From: Streptomyces qinzhouensis | GTDB taxonomy: Bacteria; Actinomycetota; Actinomycetes; Streptomycetales; Streptomycetaceae | Reading direction: 5' to 3' | NCBI RefSeq assembly: GCF_007856155.1 | Contig: NZ_CP042266.1 | Span: forward strand, 6,510,001-6,574,000 | Length of the DNA stretch: 64,000 nucleotides | In this document: piece after piece, positions 15,487 to 23,856 of the stretch | Position numbering within the stretch: position 1 is the stretch's first letter | Layout of the letters: every line of letters starts with the position of its first letter | Made by a program: the position numbers and the translations under genes | The notes under the pieces: generated by a model | Databases searched by the model: none | What the model was told of the DNA's origin: nothing | Seen by the model: only the letters and a program-made list of their open reading frames with translations

Positions 15487-17340
15487 ATGCAAACCTTTCA
15501 CCACCCGGTGGCCGGGGACCGCGTCACCATACGCGTACCGGAGACCACAGACGACCTAGGCGCATTCTGGGAGTGGCTTTCCAAAGCACGCGCCCGGGGA
15601 CCTATAGCGGTCGACACGGAGACGACCGGACTCCGGATCTACTCAACCGGCTACGGGCTCCGTACCGTGCAGTTCGGCGACGCGCATGACGCGTGGGTCC
15701 TGCTCTACGAGCGGGGCGGAGAACACGCGCACTACGCCCGGGAAGCGCTCCGCCGATGCCGGGACATCCATATTCACAATGCGATGTTTGATTGGCTGGT
15801 CCTAGACCGGCACGCGGGCATTCCCTTGGAAAACCTCGCACCGGTCACGACAGACACGCGCATCCTCGCCACCCTCATTGACCCCCGCGCACCTTTCGGG
15901 GGCGGAGTCGGGACCGGCCTCAAGCCTCTTTCGGCAAAGTGGATCGACCCTGCCGCGCCGGATACGCAAGGCGGGCTCACGGCGGTTTTCCGGTCCCTCG
16001 GTCTCACGAAAGAGACCGGGTGGGCGGGTATTCCGCTAACGCATCCCACCTTTTTGCTTTACGCAGGGCTGGACGTGATTTTCACGGCACGGCTCGCACC
16101 GATCCTCCGAGCCGAGCTGGAACGGCTATCCGTCCGTCCCGCCCTGGTCCCCTATGAACACACCATCGCTCGCATCTGCGCCGTGATGCAGCGGGCCGGG
16201 TTGCTGGTGGACCGGGAGTACGCCGAACCCCTCGCGGGCCGGCTCACCGAGGATGCCGAGCGGTACGGGGCGGTTGCAGCCCGGTACGGGGTGTCCTCGG
16301 TCAACAGCTCGGCGCAAGTGGCGGACGCTCTCACGGGCATGGGCGAGCGGCTGACGGAGCGCACCGACTCCGGGGCATGGAAGACAGATAAAGCTGTGTT
16401 GCTGCCGCTCGCCGATCTGGACCGGGATTGGCAGCGCATCGGGGCCCGAGACCCCAACCCCCTCGCCGATGCGGTGCTCAGAGCGAAACGCGCGGGAAAG
16501 TGGGGCACGGCGTACGCGCAAGCGTTTCTAGAGAATGCCGATGCCGACAGTCGCATTCACCCGGTAATAGCCCCGCTCGCCGCACGCACGGGCCGGATGA
16601 GTGTCACGGACGGGTTGCACCAGCTACCGAGTTCCGATCACATCATCCGGCGCGCGATCCTCGCCGAGCCTGGACACGTCATGATCAGCACTGATTTCCA
16701 AGCCGTAGAAATGCGCGTCCTCGCTGCCCTCGCCAAAGTACGCCGGATGATTGATGGATTCGTGAACGGCGGGTCCGAATTCGATATCCACATGTTCACC
16801 GCGCAGCTTATCAAGGGCGCGGGCGCAACCACCAAAGAACGGAAACTTTTCAAGGGTGCGGGATTCGGAAAAGTCTACGGCGGCGGGATCACCACCATTG
16901 CCCGACAGACCGGAGCCCCTGAATCGGAGATTGCGCAAGCGGTTGCAGAGTACGACCGCGTCTTCCCCGAGATTAAACGGGCGTCCTCACGGTGGCAGCG
17001 GCAGGCGTTTCAGAATGGAATGGTATTCATCTCGGCGACCGGCCGCCGGCTGCCGCTCGACCGGGACCGAACCTATTCCGTGGTCAACTACGCCTGCCAG
17101 TCAGCGGCTCGCGATCTGCTCGGACAGGCATTGATCAACGCCTCAGAATCTGGGCTGCTCGACTATTGCCGTCTGCCTATTCATGACGAAATTCTCGCGT
17201 CGGCTCCCCGCGAGGACGCCACCGAGATTGCCCGCGAGTTCGAGCGCTGCATGACCACGGATCTTTACGGCGTTCCGATCACTGCTGACGCCGAAATCGG
17301 CGGACGATCTTGGGGCAGCCTCTATGGAGCCGACCACTAA
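15487..17340 (+). CDS. DNA polymerase, family A, with 3'-5' exonuclease (617 aa)
   Basis: Start ATG 15,487 is chosen because upstream in-frame sequence is a shadow of the primase gene; the ribosome-binding site is weak. Exonuclease motifs: AVDTETTGL (Asp43, Glu45), HNAMFDWLVL, and YAGLDVIFTARL. Polymerase motifs: A at STDFQAVEMRVLAAL (Asp403), B at KERKLFKGAGFGKVYGGG, C at LPIHDEIL (His566-Asp567). There is no 5'-3' exonuclease domain, as in phage replicative polymerases of this family. It copies phage DNA together with the primase-helicase upstream. Confidence 0.95.
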   Translation: MQTFHHPVAGDRVTIRVPETTDDLGAFWEWLSKARARGPIAVDTETTGLRIYSTGYGLRTVQFGDAHDAWVLLYERGGEHAHYAREALRRCRDIHIHNAMFDWLVLDRHAGIPLENLAPVTTDTRILATLIDPRAPFGGGVGTGLKPLSAKWIDPAAPDTQGGLTAVFRSLGLTKETGWAGIPLTHPTFLLYAGLDVIFTARLAPILRAELERLSVRPALVPYEHTIARICAVMQRAGLLVDREYAEPLAGRLTEDAERYGAVAARYGVSSVNSSAQVADALTGMGERLTERTDSGAWKTDKAVLLPLADLDRDWQRIGARDPNPLADAVLRAKRAGKWGTAYAQAFLENADADSRIHPVIAPLAARTGRMSVTDGLHQLPSSDHIIRRAILAEPGHVMISTDFQAVEMRVLAALAKVRRMIDGFVNGGSEFDIHMFTAQLIKGAGATTKERKLFKGAGFGKVYGGGITTIARQTGAPESEIAQAVAEYDRVFPEIKRASSRWQRQAFQNGMVFISATGRRLPLDRDRTYSVVNYACQSAARDLLGQALINASESGLLDYCRLPIHDEILASAPREDATEIAREFERCMTTDLYGVPITADAEIGGRSWGSLYGADH

Positions 17341-17613
17341 GTCGCTTCGCAGTCCAGAGTTGTAACCGTGCCGGTCACGAACCGGTCACACATTGTGCTC
17401 TTCCTCATACCAAGGCCGTACTAGCCTCTCGCAAGCTTCCTCCTAGCGGATGACGCCTTTGGGATTTCATTACTCGGAGTTAGCGAATTATTTCAAATCA
17501 AGGCACGTTCTCGTGACTACCCACCACGTCGCCCCGTATGTCCGTAGTAACCGCATTGCCGCTTACCTGATGCCTTCCTAAGTTCGATTAGGCAGCGATT
17601 AGGCAATGCGCAA
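17341..17613. other. Non-coding, locally AT-rich region after the polymerase gene
   Basis: No ORF has coding character here. Visible structure includes a CCGGTCAC direct repeat (17,371-17,378 and 17,382-17,389) that also forms a CCGGT/ACCGG hairpin. There is an AT-rich stretch around 17,460-17,510 and a GATTAGGCA direct repeat (17,586-17,594 and 17,597-17,605). The position next to the replication genes suggests a replication origin or promoter region, which is inference. Confidence 0.45.
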
Positions 17614-17647
17614 GCCCCGTCCCTGCAATCTCGGGACGGGGCATTTT
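17614..17647 (+). terminator. Strong terminator upstream of the sigma-like gene
   Basis: GCCCCGTCCC (17,614-17,623) pairs perfectly with GGGACGGGGC (17,633-17,642), followed by ATTTTCATGCCC. It isolates the sigma-like gene from replication-gene transcription. Confidence 0.9.
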
Positions 17648-17706
17648 CATGCCCTTTTACATGCGCATTGTTAAAGCGTTCGAGATGCCTTAACAGGCTT
17701 TCTCGC

Positions 17707-17764
17707 GCCGTTCCGGGTCATCACCGGCCCCTATCTGGGGCCCAACACCCCTACCCGGAACGGC
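17707..17764 (+). promoter_or_regulatory. Nested leader hairpin just upstream of the sigma-like gene
   Basis: GCCGTTCCGGGT (17,707-17,718) and ACCCGGAACGGC (17,753-17,764) are a perfect 12-bp pair. They enclose a second stem, GGCCCC/GGGGCC (17,726-17,731 and 17,737-17,742) with loop TATCT. The outer 3' arm ends 5 nt before the TTG start and contains the only purine-rich ribosome-binding candidate (GGAACGG). Folding would therefore hide the initiation region. Confidence 0.7.
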
Positions 17765-17769
17765 TTCCC

Positions 17770-18582
17770 TTGACTCAGCTCACGCATGCCCAAATTGCCG
17801 ACGCCAAAAACAACGACATTAGCGCCATCACCTGTGTCATACAGGAAATCGAACAACTGATAGTGGCGCGAGCCCGCCGAATAGCCCCCACTAGTGGCCA
17901 CACAGATACCGATCTCGTGGAGGACTTGCAGCAAGTCGGGCGTATAGCAGTGTGGGAATCTATTGCCACATTCGAGGGAGATGACCCCGCACAATTCATG
18001 GCATACATGGACCGGAAGATTACCCGGGCCATGGAAGATGCACGCAGGGATGCAACCCGCACTGGAGTCAGCGTCTACACAGCCAAGCGTTTTGAGAAAG
18101 CAATCTGCCTCGCAGTGGGAGACCCGTACGAAGCGGAGCGCATCGCAGCATCTGAGGAAAGGGGAGACGAAAAACTCACCCCTGAACTTGCCCGCGCAGC
18201 TCGGCTTTCTTGGATGGGTGTTGACTCGCTGGACCGGCCGTTTGACAGCGCACGCCACGGCGATAACTTCACCCTTGGGGACGTGGTCGCGCAGGAAATT
18301 GGAGTCCCCGCCGAACTGGTCGACTCTCACGACATTGAAAACCACCGCCGACGTGTCATGCGCGACCAAGTACACAAGGTTCTCGGCCTGTTGAGCGAGC
18401 GGCAACGCCACGCCCTTAAGGCTGCACACGGAATCACTCCCGTTCCGCAGTACCAGCCCGGGGCCGATGATGATGAATTGGCCGCAGACATGGGCGTGAC
18501 GTGCGATCAGGTGCAGAAAGCCCGGTACCGGGGCTCGCTCCGGTTCGCCGAGCTGTACCGAGCTGGTGCACGCGCATGGTGA
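17770..18582 (+). CDS. Phage sigma-70-like factor (270 aa)
   Basis: TTG 17,770 is the likely start, since codons upstream run through the leader hairpin. Residues about 50-110 match sigma region 2 (DLVEDLQQVGRIAVWESIAT, YMDRKITRAMEDARRD). A linker follows, and residues about 205-265 match region 4: VLGLLSERQRHALKAAHG, then a helix-turn-helix with DELAADMGVTCDQVQKA. Region 3 is not obvious. It probably redirects host RNA polymerase to phage promoters or acts as an sigma-like activator. It stands alone behind its own terminator and structured leader, suggesting tight control. Confidence 0.8.
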   Translation: MTQLTHAQIADAKNNDISAITCVIQEIEQLIVARARRIAPTSGHTDTDLVEDLQQVGRIAVWESIATFEGDDPAQFMAYMDRKITRAMEDARRDATRTGVSVYTAKRFEKAICLAVGDPYEAERIAASEERGDEKLTPELARAARLSWMGVDSLDRPFDSARHGDNFTLGDVVAQEIGVPAELVDSHDIENHRRRVMRDQVHKVLGLLSERQRHALKAAHGITPVPQYQPGADDDELAADMGVTCDQVQKARYRGSLRFAELYRAGARAW

Positions 18583-18767
18583 CCATGGCGACCAGGGACG
18601 GGGGCAGCATCGCCGTAACCAGAGTTGGTGACGAGATGGACTTTCACGTACGGGACCGCGAGGGCCGGACCGTTGCCACGGTGACCCGCGGGGCCAGAGA
18701 GGGGGCGCGGCTGCTCGCCCTCGCACGGCTTGTTGTGGCACGTAGGACGCCGCTGCCCGTGTCCTAG
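18576..18767 (+). CDS. Unknown small protein (63 aa)
   Basis: ATG 18,576 overlaps the end of the sigma-like gene; GTG 18,579 or ATG 18,585 are alternatives. The product is short and beta-rich at first (ISIAVTR-like pattern, EMDFHVRDREGRTVATVTRG), then a basic helix (ARLLALARLVVARR). It probably is co-translated with the sigma-like gene and ends before a UUCG terminator. No known family is recognised. Confidence 0.5.
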   Translation: MVTMATRDGGSIAVTRVGDEMDFHVRDREGRTVATVTRGAREGARLLALARLVVARRTPLPVS

Positions 18768-18803
18768 TTCCCGCATCGGCTGGTGATAGCTGAGAGTGAT
18801 AAT

Positions 18804-18826
18804 CCCCCGCTTCGGCGGGGGCTTTG
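18804..18826 (+). terminator. UUCG-loop terminator after the sigma-like cassette
   Basis: CCCCCGC (18,804-18,810), loop TTCG, GCGGGGG (18,815-18,821), then CTTTGTCATGCC. It is a compact classical terminator. Confidence 0.9.
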
Positions 18827-19012
18827 TCATGCCTGCCTACAACCACCCCGCGATGCGAGATCACCGTCAAGGCCATGTGATCTGTGCAACTAAATGCCTC
18901 GCTAGGTCGTCATACGGGCTGGTAGACAGAGTGCGTCTCAGTACCTGGACCCCGACACGCCCACCTCCCCGCGCCCCTTTCACAAATAGAACACATGTAC
19001 TACCGTCATCGC

Positions 19013-19378
19013 ATGGTTACGCACAGCAAGGAGTTTCGCGCCCAAACGACAGTCTTTGTGCCTCTCAGTAGCGGACGTACCGGCGAGTGGGGCCCTTGCC
19101 CTGATCTTCCGGTCACCCTCGGGGAGACCCGCATCCGGTCCTGCCAGGACCTCGCCATCACGCTGGAATCGCACGGCAGCGTTGTTGCTCGTCTGCTGCA
19201 CGCTCTGCACGCTGCGTTTCGACTCCTGGCCCGAGACCGCGCGACGGGCGGTCTGGTCGGCTGGTTCGAGTGGACCCGCAGTGACGCCGGCATGTGGAGA
19301 CCCGTGTCCGAGCCATGGACCGGATGCGACCACGGACAACACGTTCCCGGGCATACCTCGCTGGAGATAGCCGCATGA
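19013..19378 (+). CDS. Unknown phage protein (121 aa)
   Basis: ATG 19,013 is preferred over ATG 18,995. Codon use is phage-like and the reading frame couples to the next gene by an ATGA overlap. Visible segments: TTVFVPLSSGRTGEWGPCPD, a central helix (VVARLLHALHAAFRLLARDR), and a C-terminal tail rich in Gly/His. The 185 bp upstream, after the terminator at 18,804, hold no gene and probably the promoter. No family is recognised. Confidence 0.55.
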   Translation: MVTHSKEFRAQTTVFVPLSSGRTGEWGPCPDLPVTLGETRIRSCQDLAITLESHGSVVARLLHALHAAFRLLARDRATGGLVGWFEWTRSDAGMWRPVSEPWTGCDHGQHVPGHTSLEIAA

Positions 19379-19635
19379 CCGCCGTAACCATCGAGATTGA
19401 GACCGAACGACTGTTCATCGTGGCGCGCCCGACCGAACGGGAAGCAAACGCCGCACTGCACCAGCTCGCGGCAGTGCTCCGTAAAAGCGGGCTCACCGGA
19501 CGGTACGGCGTGACCGTGGAACGGCTCTCCGGGTCGCTGGTCCCGTGGGCGGTGTACGTGGTCGACCGGACCCCCTCCGAGGGCGCCCCGGATGCGTGGA
19601 CCCGCGCCGTACTAACGGTTGCCCTCGCCGACTGA
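19375..19635 (+). CDS. Unknown phage protein (86 aa)
   Basis: ATG 19,375 overlaps the previous stop (ATGA). The sequence alternates a beta strand (AVTIEIETERLFIVARP), a helix (EREANAALHQLAAVLRKSG) and another strand pair (YGVTVERLSGSLVPWAVYVV), a small alpha/beta fold of unknown function. It ends just before a strong terminator. Confidence 0.55.
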   Translation: MTAVTIEIETERLFIVARPTEREANAALHQLAAVLRKSGLTGRYGVTVERLSGSLVPWAVYVVDRTPSEGAPDAWTRAVLTVALAD

Positions 19636-19645
19636 GACGTGAGAA

Positions 19646-19674
19646 CCCCGCTGCTTCCCCAGGGAGCGGCGGGG
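19646..19674 (+). terminator. Terminator before the XRE regulator
   Basis: CCCCGCTGCT (19,646-19,655) pairs with AGCGGCGGGG (19,665-19,674), with one G-T wobble. CCTGTC follows. It separates the small-gene pair from the regulator gene. Confidence 0.75.
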
Positions 19675-19790
19675 CCTGTCAGCTGAGCCCCACCGCCACG
19701 GGTCGCGTGCGACTCCAGAGGTAGGGGTAACCCTCTAGTAGGACACGGGCGTTGGGCGCGCCGTACCGTGACCGCGGAGAGAGGTGGACC

Positions 19791-21044
19791 ATGTCACGAG
19801 AAATCGGCGAGAACATCAAGCGTCTGAGGCGCACCGCCGGAAAGTCACAAGAAGACTTGGCCGAGGCGGCCGGACTGTCCGTCAGTACGGTGCAGAAGGC
19901 TGAGCAGGGAAGAACGGTACGTACCGAGACCCTGCACGCCATTGCGCGGGGTCTCGGCGTCACCACGTCCAAGTTGTTCGCGGCGGACTCACCCAAACCT
20001 GTGGTAAGTGACGACGCCACAAAGCGCAGTCTGATGCCAATCCGTGAGGCCCTTATGCCACCGGTCGGAGTCGACGGAGTGGCCATGGTCCCGGTTCACA
20101 CACCCGGGGGTCTGGCTGAACTGCGTAAGGGTGTACTTACTACCCATGATCTCTACGCGGCCGATGACTTTGGCGCGGTCGCAAGGGCCCTGCCGCAACT
20201 TCTGCGAGACTCAGAAGCAACGGTGGCTCTAGCCGAGGACGACAACGCGCGTCAACAAGCGGAGCGAGTGCGCACCCTGACCCTGTTGGTATGCGGCAAG
20301 TTCCTGACGCAAGTAAGGCAATACGACCTTGCGTACTCTGCGCTGACCGAGGGAATTCGTACAGCCCAGTCAGCGGGAGACCGGAGCGGTGCAGCAGTCG
20401 GCGTCATCGGGTTGGGCTGGTTGCTCCTACGTCAAGATCGTTTTACTGACTGCTACAACCTTGCGGTGCGTGCAGCGGAAGAGATGGAACCCCGGATTTC
20501 GGACACCGACCCCGCTCGGGTCGGCATCTGGGGTGAACTCTGGATGCGCGCAGCGGCATCCGCAGTGCGGGACAACCGTCCGCAGGAAGCCAAGGCAGCT
20601 CGCAGGATGGTTGCGCGTGCGGCGGCAGGACTACCGAAGGAAGGAGCTGCCTTCCCAACGACATGGGGCGGGTTCGGTCCGGTCACCGCGTCGGTCAAGT
20701 CTGTTGAGGATTACTTGATCAGAGGGGACGGACGCGCAGAGGCGCGCGCGGTGCTCCGGCTGTCGGAGCGTGGTGTTCTCCGCCGTGATGCCCGTAAGCA
20801 ATCGGGGAACACCACCGCTGTTAACTGGGGCAGGCACCGCCTAGACGTGGCGCAGGCTCATGTACTGCTTGGGGCACATCAAGACGGAATGGAGGTACTC
20901 GCAGCAGTTAAGGCAGCTCAACCGGAGTGGATCAAGCACCAACCGATGGCTCGCAGGATCATGAGCGACGTTCTTCGGACACGCAAGCGGACCTTGTCGG
21001 CTGAGATGCGAGACATGGCCGCTCACCTCGGAGTTTCGGGCTAA
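19791..21044 (+). CDS. XRE helix-turn-helix regulator with TPR-like C-terminus (417 aa); candidate lysogeny regulator
   Basis: ATG 19,791 follows GAGAGGTGG. Residues 5-60 form an HTH_3 domain (IGENIKRLRRTAGKSQEDLA, LSVSTVQKAEQGR). From about residue 100 the protein is helical with TPR-like pairs (YDLAYSALTEGIRTAQSAGD, AGVIGLGWLLLRQDRFTDCY-like). This layout is shared by Streptomyces XRE-TPR regulators that sense peptides or bind partners. Location at the border between replication and accessory genes suggests a lysogeny repressor or a regulator of the accessory block. That role is inference. Confidence 0.75.
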   Translation: MSREIGENIKRLRRTAGKSQEDLAEAAGLSVSTVQKAEQGRTVRTETLHAIARGLGVTTSKLFAADSPKPVVSDDATKRSLMPIREALMPPVGVDGVAMVPVHTPGGLAELRKGVLTTHDLYAADDFGAVARALPQLLRDSEATVALAEDDNARQQAERVRTLTLLVCGKFLTQVRQYDLAYSALTEGIRTAQSAGDRSGAAVGVIGLGWLLLRQDRFTDCYNLAVRAAEEMEPRISDTDPARVGIWGELWMRAAASAVRDNRPQEAKAARRMVARAAAGLPKEGAAFPTTWGGFGPVTASVKSVEDYLIRGDGRAEARAVLRLSERGVLRRDARKQSGNTTAVNWGRHRLDVAQAHVLLGAHQDGMEVLAAVKAAQPEWIKHQPMARRIMSDVLRTRKRTLSAEMRDMAAHLGVSG

Positions 21045-21168
21045 CTCTCACACTGCGTGCTAGCTCGGTAGCGGCACGGAGTGTGATCGGCGTCGCAGTG
21101 TCGGTGGTCCCATTGCGCACCCGTTCATATGGTTCCGGTGTCTGGCCTCACACACCCCGGAGGCAGCC

Positions 21169-21477
21169 ATGACACACCGAACCGAAGCGGACCGCTCGCG
21201 CCGCCGCACCCTGCACGACGCAGCGGCCGGACTCATCACCTCGCCCGAGCCCCCGCCCGCCAACCCGCCCGTGCTCGGCACCCTGCTTCGCGACACGGCG
21301 CGGGACCTGGTGGGCGAGTTCCGAGGAGTCGCCGGCAACCGTTGGACGCTCCGCCCGACGAACGGGGGCCCGGACTGGCCGGTCTCCCCGGAGCACACCG
21401 AGCCTGCCGATATCGTCGCGCGGCTCCGCGCCCGGGGAGAGACGGAAGAGAACACCCCTCAGGGACACCGCCAATGA
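21169..21477 (+). CDS. Unknown small protein (102 aa)
   Basis: ATG 21,169 follows CGGAGGCAGCC, a good ribosome-binding site. The product is Pro/Arg-rich with an acidic end (EHTEPADIVARLRARGETEE) and no motif. Its stop overlaps the next ATG (ATGA), so the two form a translational pair. Similar small proteins occur in Streptomyces mobile elements next to XRE-type regulators. Confidence 0.55.
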   Translation: MTHRTEADRSRRRTLHDAAAGLITSPEPPPANPPVLGTLLRDTARDLVGEFRGVAGNRWTLRPTNGGPDWPVSPEHTEPADIVARLRARGETEENTPQGHRQ

Positions 21478-21911
21478 ACCGGGCTTACTTGTCCGTGGTG
21501 ACCGCCGAGGGGATCGCATTCGGGAAGCCGGTCCGATTCAAACTCGGGTCCCACTCCTCCACCTCTCGCCGGCTCGCGCTGCGCTGGTTACGCAACCAAG
21601 CGCACCGCCTCGCCGATGGGCTGGATCCCGACCCGAACGCGCCGTGGTTGAGGACCGTTCCCGGGGCCCTGGTACGGCTGCCGAGCTTGCGCGCCGACGT
21701 ACCTACGGAACTGCGCCGTTGGTGTCGTGACGATCAGGCGTACGAGGACGCGCTATCGGCACTCACCACCCGAGTTCCGGTCATGCTCAGCGTGGCCGAT
21801 CTCTGGGGCAGTTACACGCTGGCCGTATGGCCCATGTCGGACTCTGCGGCCCGTACCGAACAGTGCGCGGAGCCTCACCCGGAGCCGAGCACAGCGCGCG
21901 CGAGTCCGTGA
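21474..21911 (+). CDS. Unknown protein (145 aa)
   Basis: ATG 21,474 overlaps the previous stop. The N-terminal third (YLSVVTAEGIAFGKPVRFKL) is beta-rich, and a basic helix follows (SSTSRRLALRWLRNQAHRLA). The C-terminal third contains LRRWCRDDQAYEDALSALTT. No conserved catalytic pattern is visible. It is most likely an accessory prophage protein. Confidence 0.5.
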   Translation: MNRAYLSVVTAEGIAFGKPVRFKLGSHSSTSRRLALRWLRNQAHRLADGLDPDPNAPWLRTVPGALVRLPSLRADVPTELRRWCRDDQAYEDALSALTTRVPVMLSVADLWGSYTLAVWPMSDSAARTEQCAEPHPEPSTARASP

Positions 21912-21962
21912 CGTGTGTGTGTTCCCCATTCATCCAACACGCCCACCCATCTGGGACCCGTC

Positions 21963-22745
21963 ATGCCCGAGCCCAACCCCTCTTCCCTGCTGGTCGACCT
22001 ACGTAGCTCCCTCGATGTGCTGACCATGTGGGAGTCGTATCCGTGGCCCGATGTAGTGCTGATCGCGTCCCGCGTCGGCCCCATGGTGCTCGACACCCTC
22101 ACTGCCCACCGTGTGTGGGAACAGCTCACGCCACATGACCAAGCCGCAGCGCACTGGACCATGGCCGACAGTCGGCGCATCCATCGGACTTCGTCACCCG
22201 GTGGAGACCGGGCAAAGTACGGCAGGCTGCTGGAACAGTTCACCTCTGAAGCTACCTACTTTGCTGCGAAGTGTGATCCGGACCGAGCCAACCAATGGCC
22301 CGAGACCAGCGCCGAACGCATGGCTATGGGTCGGAGCGCTGTGTTCCTGTGGCGTGCGTACGACGCACTTCCCGAGCAATGGCAGGCGCATGTCTTGAGG
22401 CAACTCGCGGTGCCCGAGCCGACTCCTGCACCTGCCGGACACGGCTCCGAGCCTGTACCTGAACTTCCCTCGCTCAAAGCAGCTCTTGCCCTCGCCGCTG
22501 CAAAGTTTGAGCGAGGCAAGGAACCTCCCGCGCTGCCACGGTCCGACGTCCACTCGGACAGGTCCAACAAGCTGGTGTCCCGACTCGCGAGACTGCCCGA
22601 AGCGTGGCGCGTGGAAGCACTGCGCCGTATCGCCACCGGCGCCGATCCCAAGCAAGTGATCACAGACGGAGCGCAGGCCATCAACGTCCTGCGACCGGCC
22701 GGAATCCTGATCGACTGGACCGGCCCCGGCTCACTGATCGGGTGA
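21963..22745 (+). CDS. Unknown accessory protein (260 aa)
   Basis: ATG 21,963 is chosen because MPEPNPSSLLVDLRSSLD begins a coherent helical domain; the in-frame upstream start at 21,915 lacks a ribosome-binding site. The first 150 residues are helical with several Trp residues (MWESYPWPDVVLI, HRVWEQLTPHDQAAAHWTMA). A Pro/Glu linker and a second helical part follow (SRLARLPEAWRVEALRRIAT). No family is recognised. Confidence 0.5.
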   Translation: MPEPNPSSLLVDLRSSLDVLTMWESYPWPDVVLIASRVGPMVLDTLTAHRVWEQLTPHDQAAAHWTMADSRRIHRTSSPGGDRAKYGRLLEQFTSEATYFAAKCDPDRANQWPETSAERMAMGRSAVFLWRAYDALPEQWQAHVLRQLAVPEPTPAPAGHGSEPVPELPSLKAALALAAAKFERGKEPPALPRSDVHSDRSNKLVSRLARLPEAWRVEALRRIATGADPKQVITDGAQAINVLRPAGILIDWTGPGSLIG

Positions 22746-22991
22746 GTCGACTTTCATGATCGCCGCCCTCGGAACCAGCCCCGGGCTACCTCCCGGGAAG
22801 ACCCCACCGAGGGCGGACTACACACCCGCTCTGCGTAGTAGCGCTCTTGCACAAGCGCTGCGGAACCTCACGCGGAAGCGGGCCAGGGGGGCGGGACTTG
22901 AGGGCCCCCGCTCCCCGGTCCCGGTCGTCCACTGCCCCCGCCACGGACGACCGGGGCCAAACCTCAACCGCTCACCGACTGCTCTCAACAG

Positions 22992-23414
22992 ATGCGAGTG
23001 ATCACGGTGTTATCGAAAGAACTTAGTGTCCCGCCCGTTGCTGCCGCCGTCATCACCCGCGCCACAGACGGACGGATCCTGCTGGTGCGCCGCCGTGTCC
23101 CTGAAGGGAAGCTCGCGTGGCAGTTCCCCGCCGGGAAAGTCGAGCCGGGAGAGACCCCGGAGGAAGCAGCGGCCCGCGAGGCCCGGGAAGAAACCGGGCT
23201 CACCGTGGTCAGCCGAGCCCGTATCGGGGACCGCATCCACCACGAGACCGGGCGCCACATCATCTACTTCGCATGTGACGTCGTGTCCGGCGTCGCCCAT
23301 GTCGCCGCACCGCGCGAGATCAGTCGTATTGAGTGGCTACCGCCCGAGCTTATCGACACTTTCGCCCCCGCCATTTACGAGCCTGTTCGGCAGTACCTCG
23401 GGCTGGTGTCCTAG
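22992..23414 (+). CDS. Nudix hydrolase (140 aa)
   Basis: A complete Nudix box lies near residues 49-71: GKVEPGETPEEAAAREAREE followed by TGL, which fits GX5EX7REUXEEXGU. The strand before it (PVAAAVITRATDGRILLVRR) and after it (RIEWLPPEL) complete the fold. It hydrolyses a nucleoside diphosphate-linked compound; the substrate is unknown. Nudix proteins also act as immunity factors in actinomycete integrative elements (Pif of pSAM2), so a superinfection role is possible but unproven. The 246 bp upstream contain no convincing gene. Confidence 0.88.
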   Translation: MRVITVLSKELSVPPVAAAVITRATDGRILLVRRRVPEGKLAWQFPAGKVEPGETPEEAAAREAREETGLTVVSRARIGDRIHHETGRHIIYFACDVVSGVAHVAAPREISRIEWLPPELIDTFAPAIYEPVRQYLGLVS

Positions 23415-23416
23415 AG

Positions 23417-23707
23417 ATGACGCTCTACGCCGAGGCAGCTCCGGACACATCTGACGGAACCCGGATGATCCGAGTGTGGGACAGCAACGCGCCGTATCAG
23501 GTGGTCTACACCCCCCGCACGGCGTTCACGATGTTCCTCGGGCACGCACTCGACCTAGCCTTTGAATGCCTAGAGGCAAGCGACCAAGAGATGACGAACG
23601 CCGTACGCCTAGCACGCGGCGCCGTAGGTGAGCAGTTCGGCATCCTGCCCGGTAACTCCCCGATGCCTCCGTTCGGCAGCGAAGATCACCCGAGCGGGTC
23701 CGAGTGA
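23417..23707 (+). CDS. Unknown small acidic protein (96 aa)
   Basis: ATG 23,417 lies 2 nt after the Nudix stop, implying a shared transcript. The sequence contains MIRVWDSNAPYQVVYTPRTA and a helix (FLGHALDLAFECLEASDQEM). No family is recognised. Co-expression with the Nudix enzyme is the main clue to its role. Confidence 0.55.
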   Translation: MTLYAEAAPDTSDGTRMIRVWDSNAPYQVVYTPRTAFTMFLGHALDLAFECLEASDQEMTNAVRLARGAVGEQFGILPGNSPMPPFGSEDHPSGSE

Positions 23708-23856
23708 GTGTCCCTCTAAGAGCGCTGAGACCCCGGAGCCAATGGAGCCGGCGAGCGCGCCGAGCTGCATAGCCCACAAGTTCCGTCCCTGTCGGGTCTG
23801 CTCACCACGGCTCGATAGGGACGGGTCCCGAAAGGCACCCAACGAAAGGGAGTGCA

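Noticed and set aside
18796..19071. 91-codon plus-strand ORF after the UUCG terminator
   Set aside because: Begins before the hairpin, has no ribosome-binding site, and the sequence has no coding character.
22756..23001. 81-codon ORF upstream of the Nudix gene
   Set aside because: Pro/Arg/Ser-rich without motif and with weak start context.
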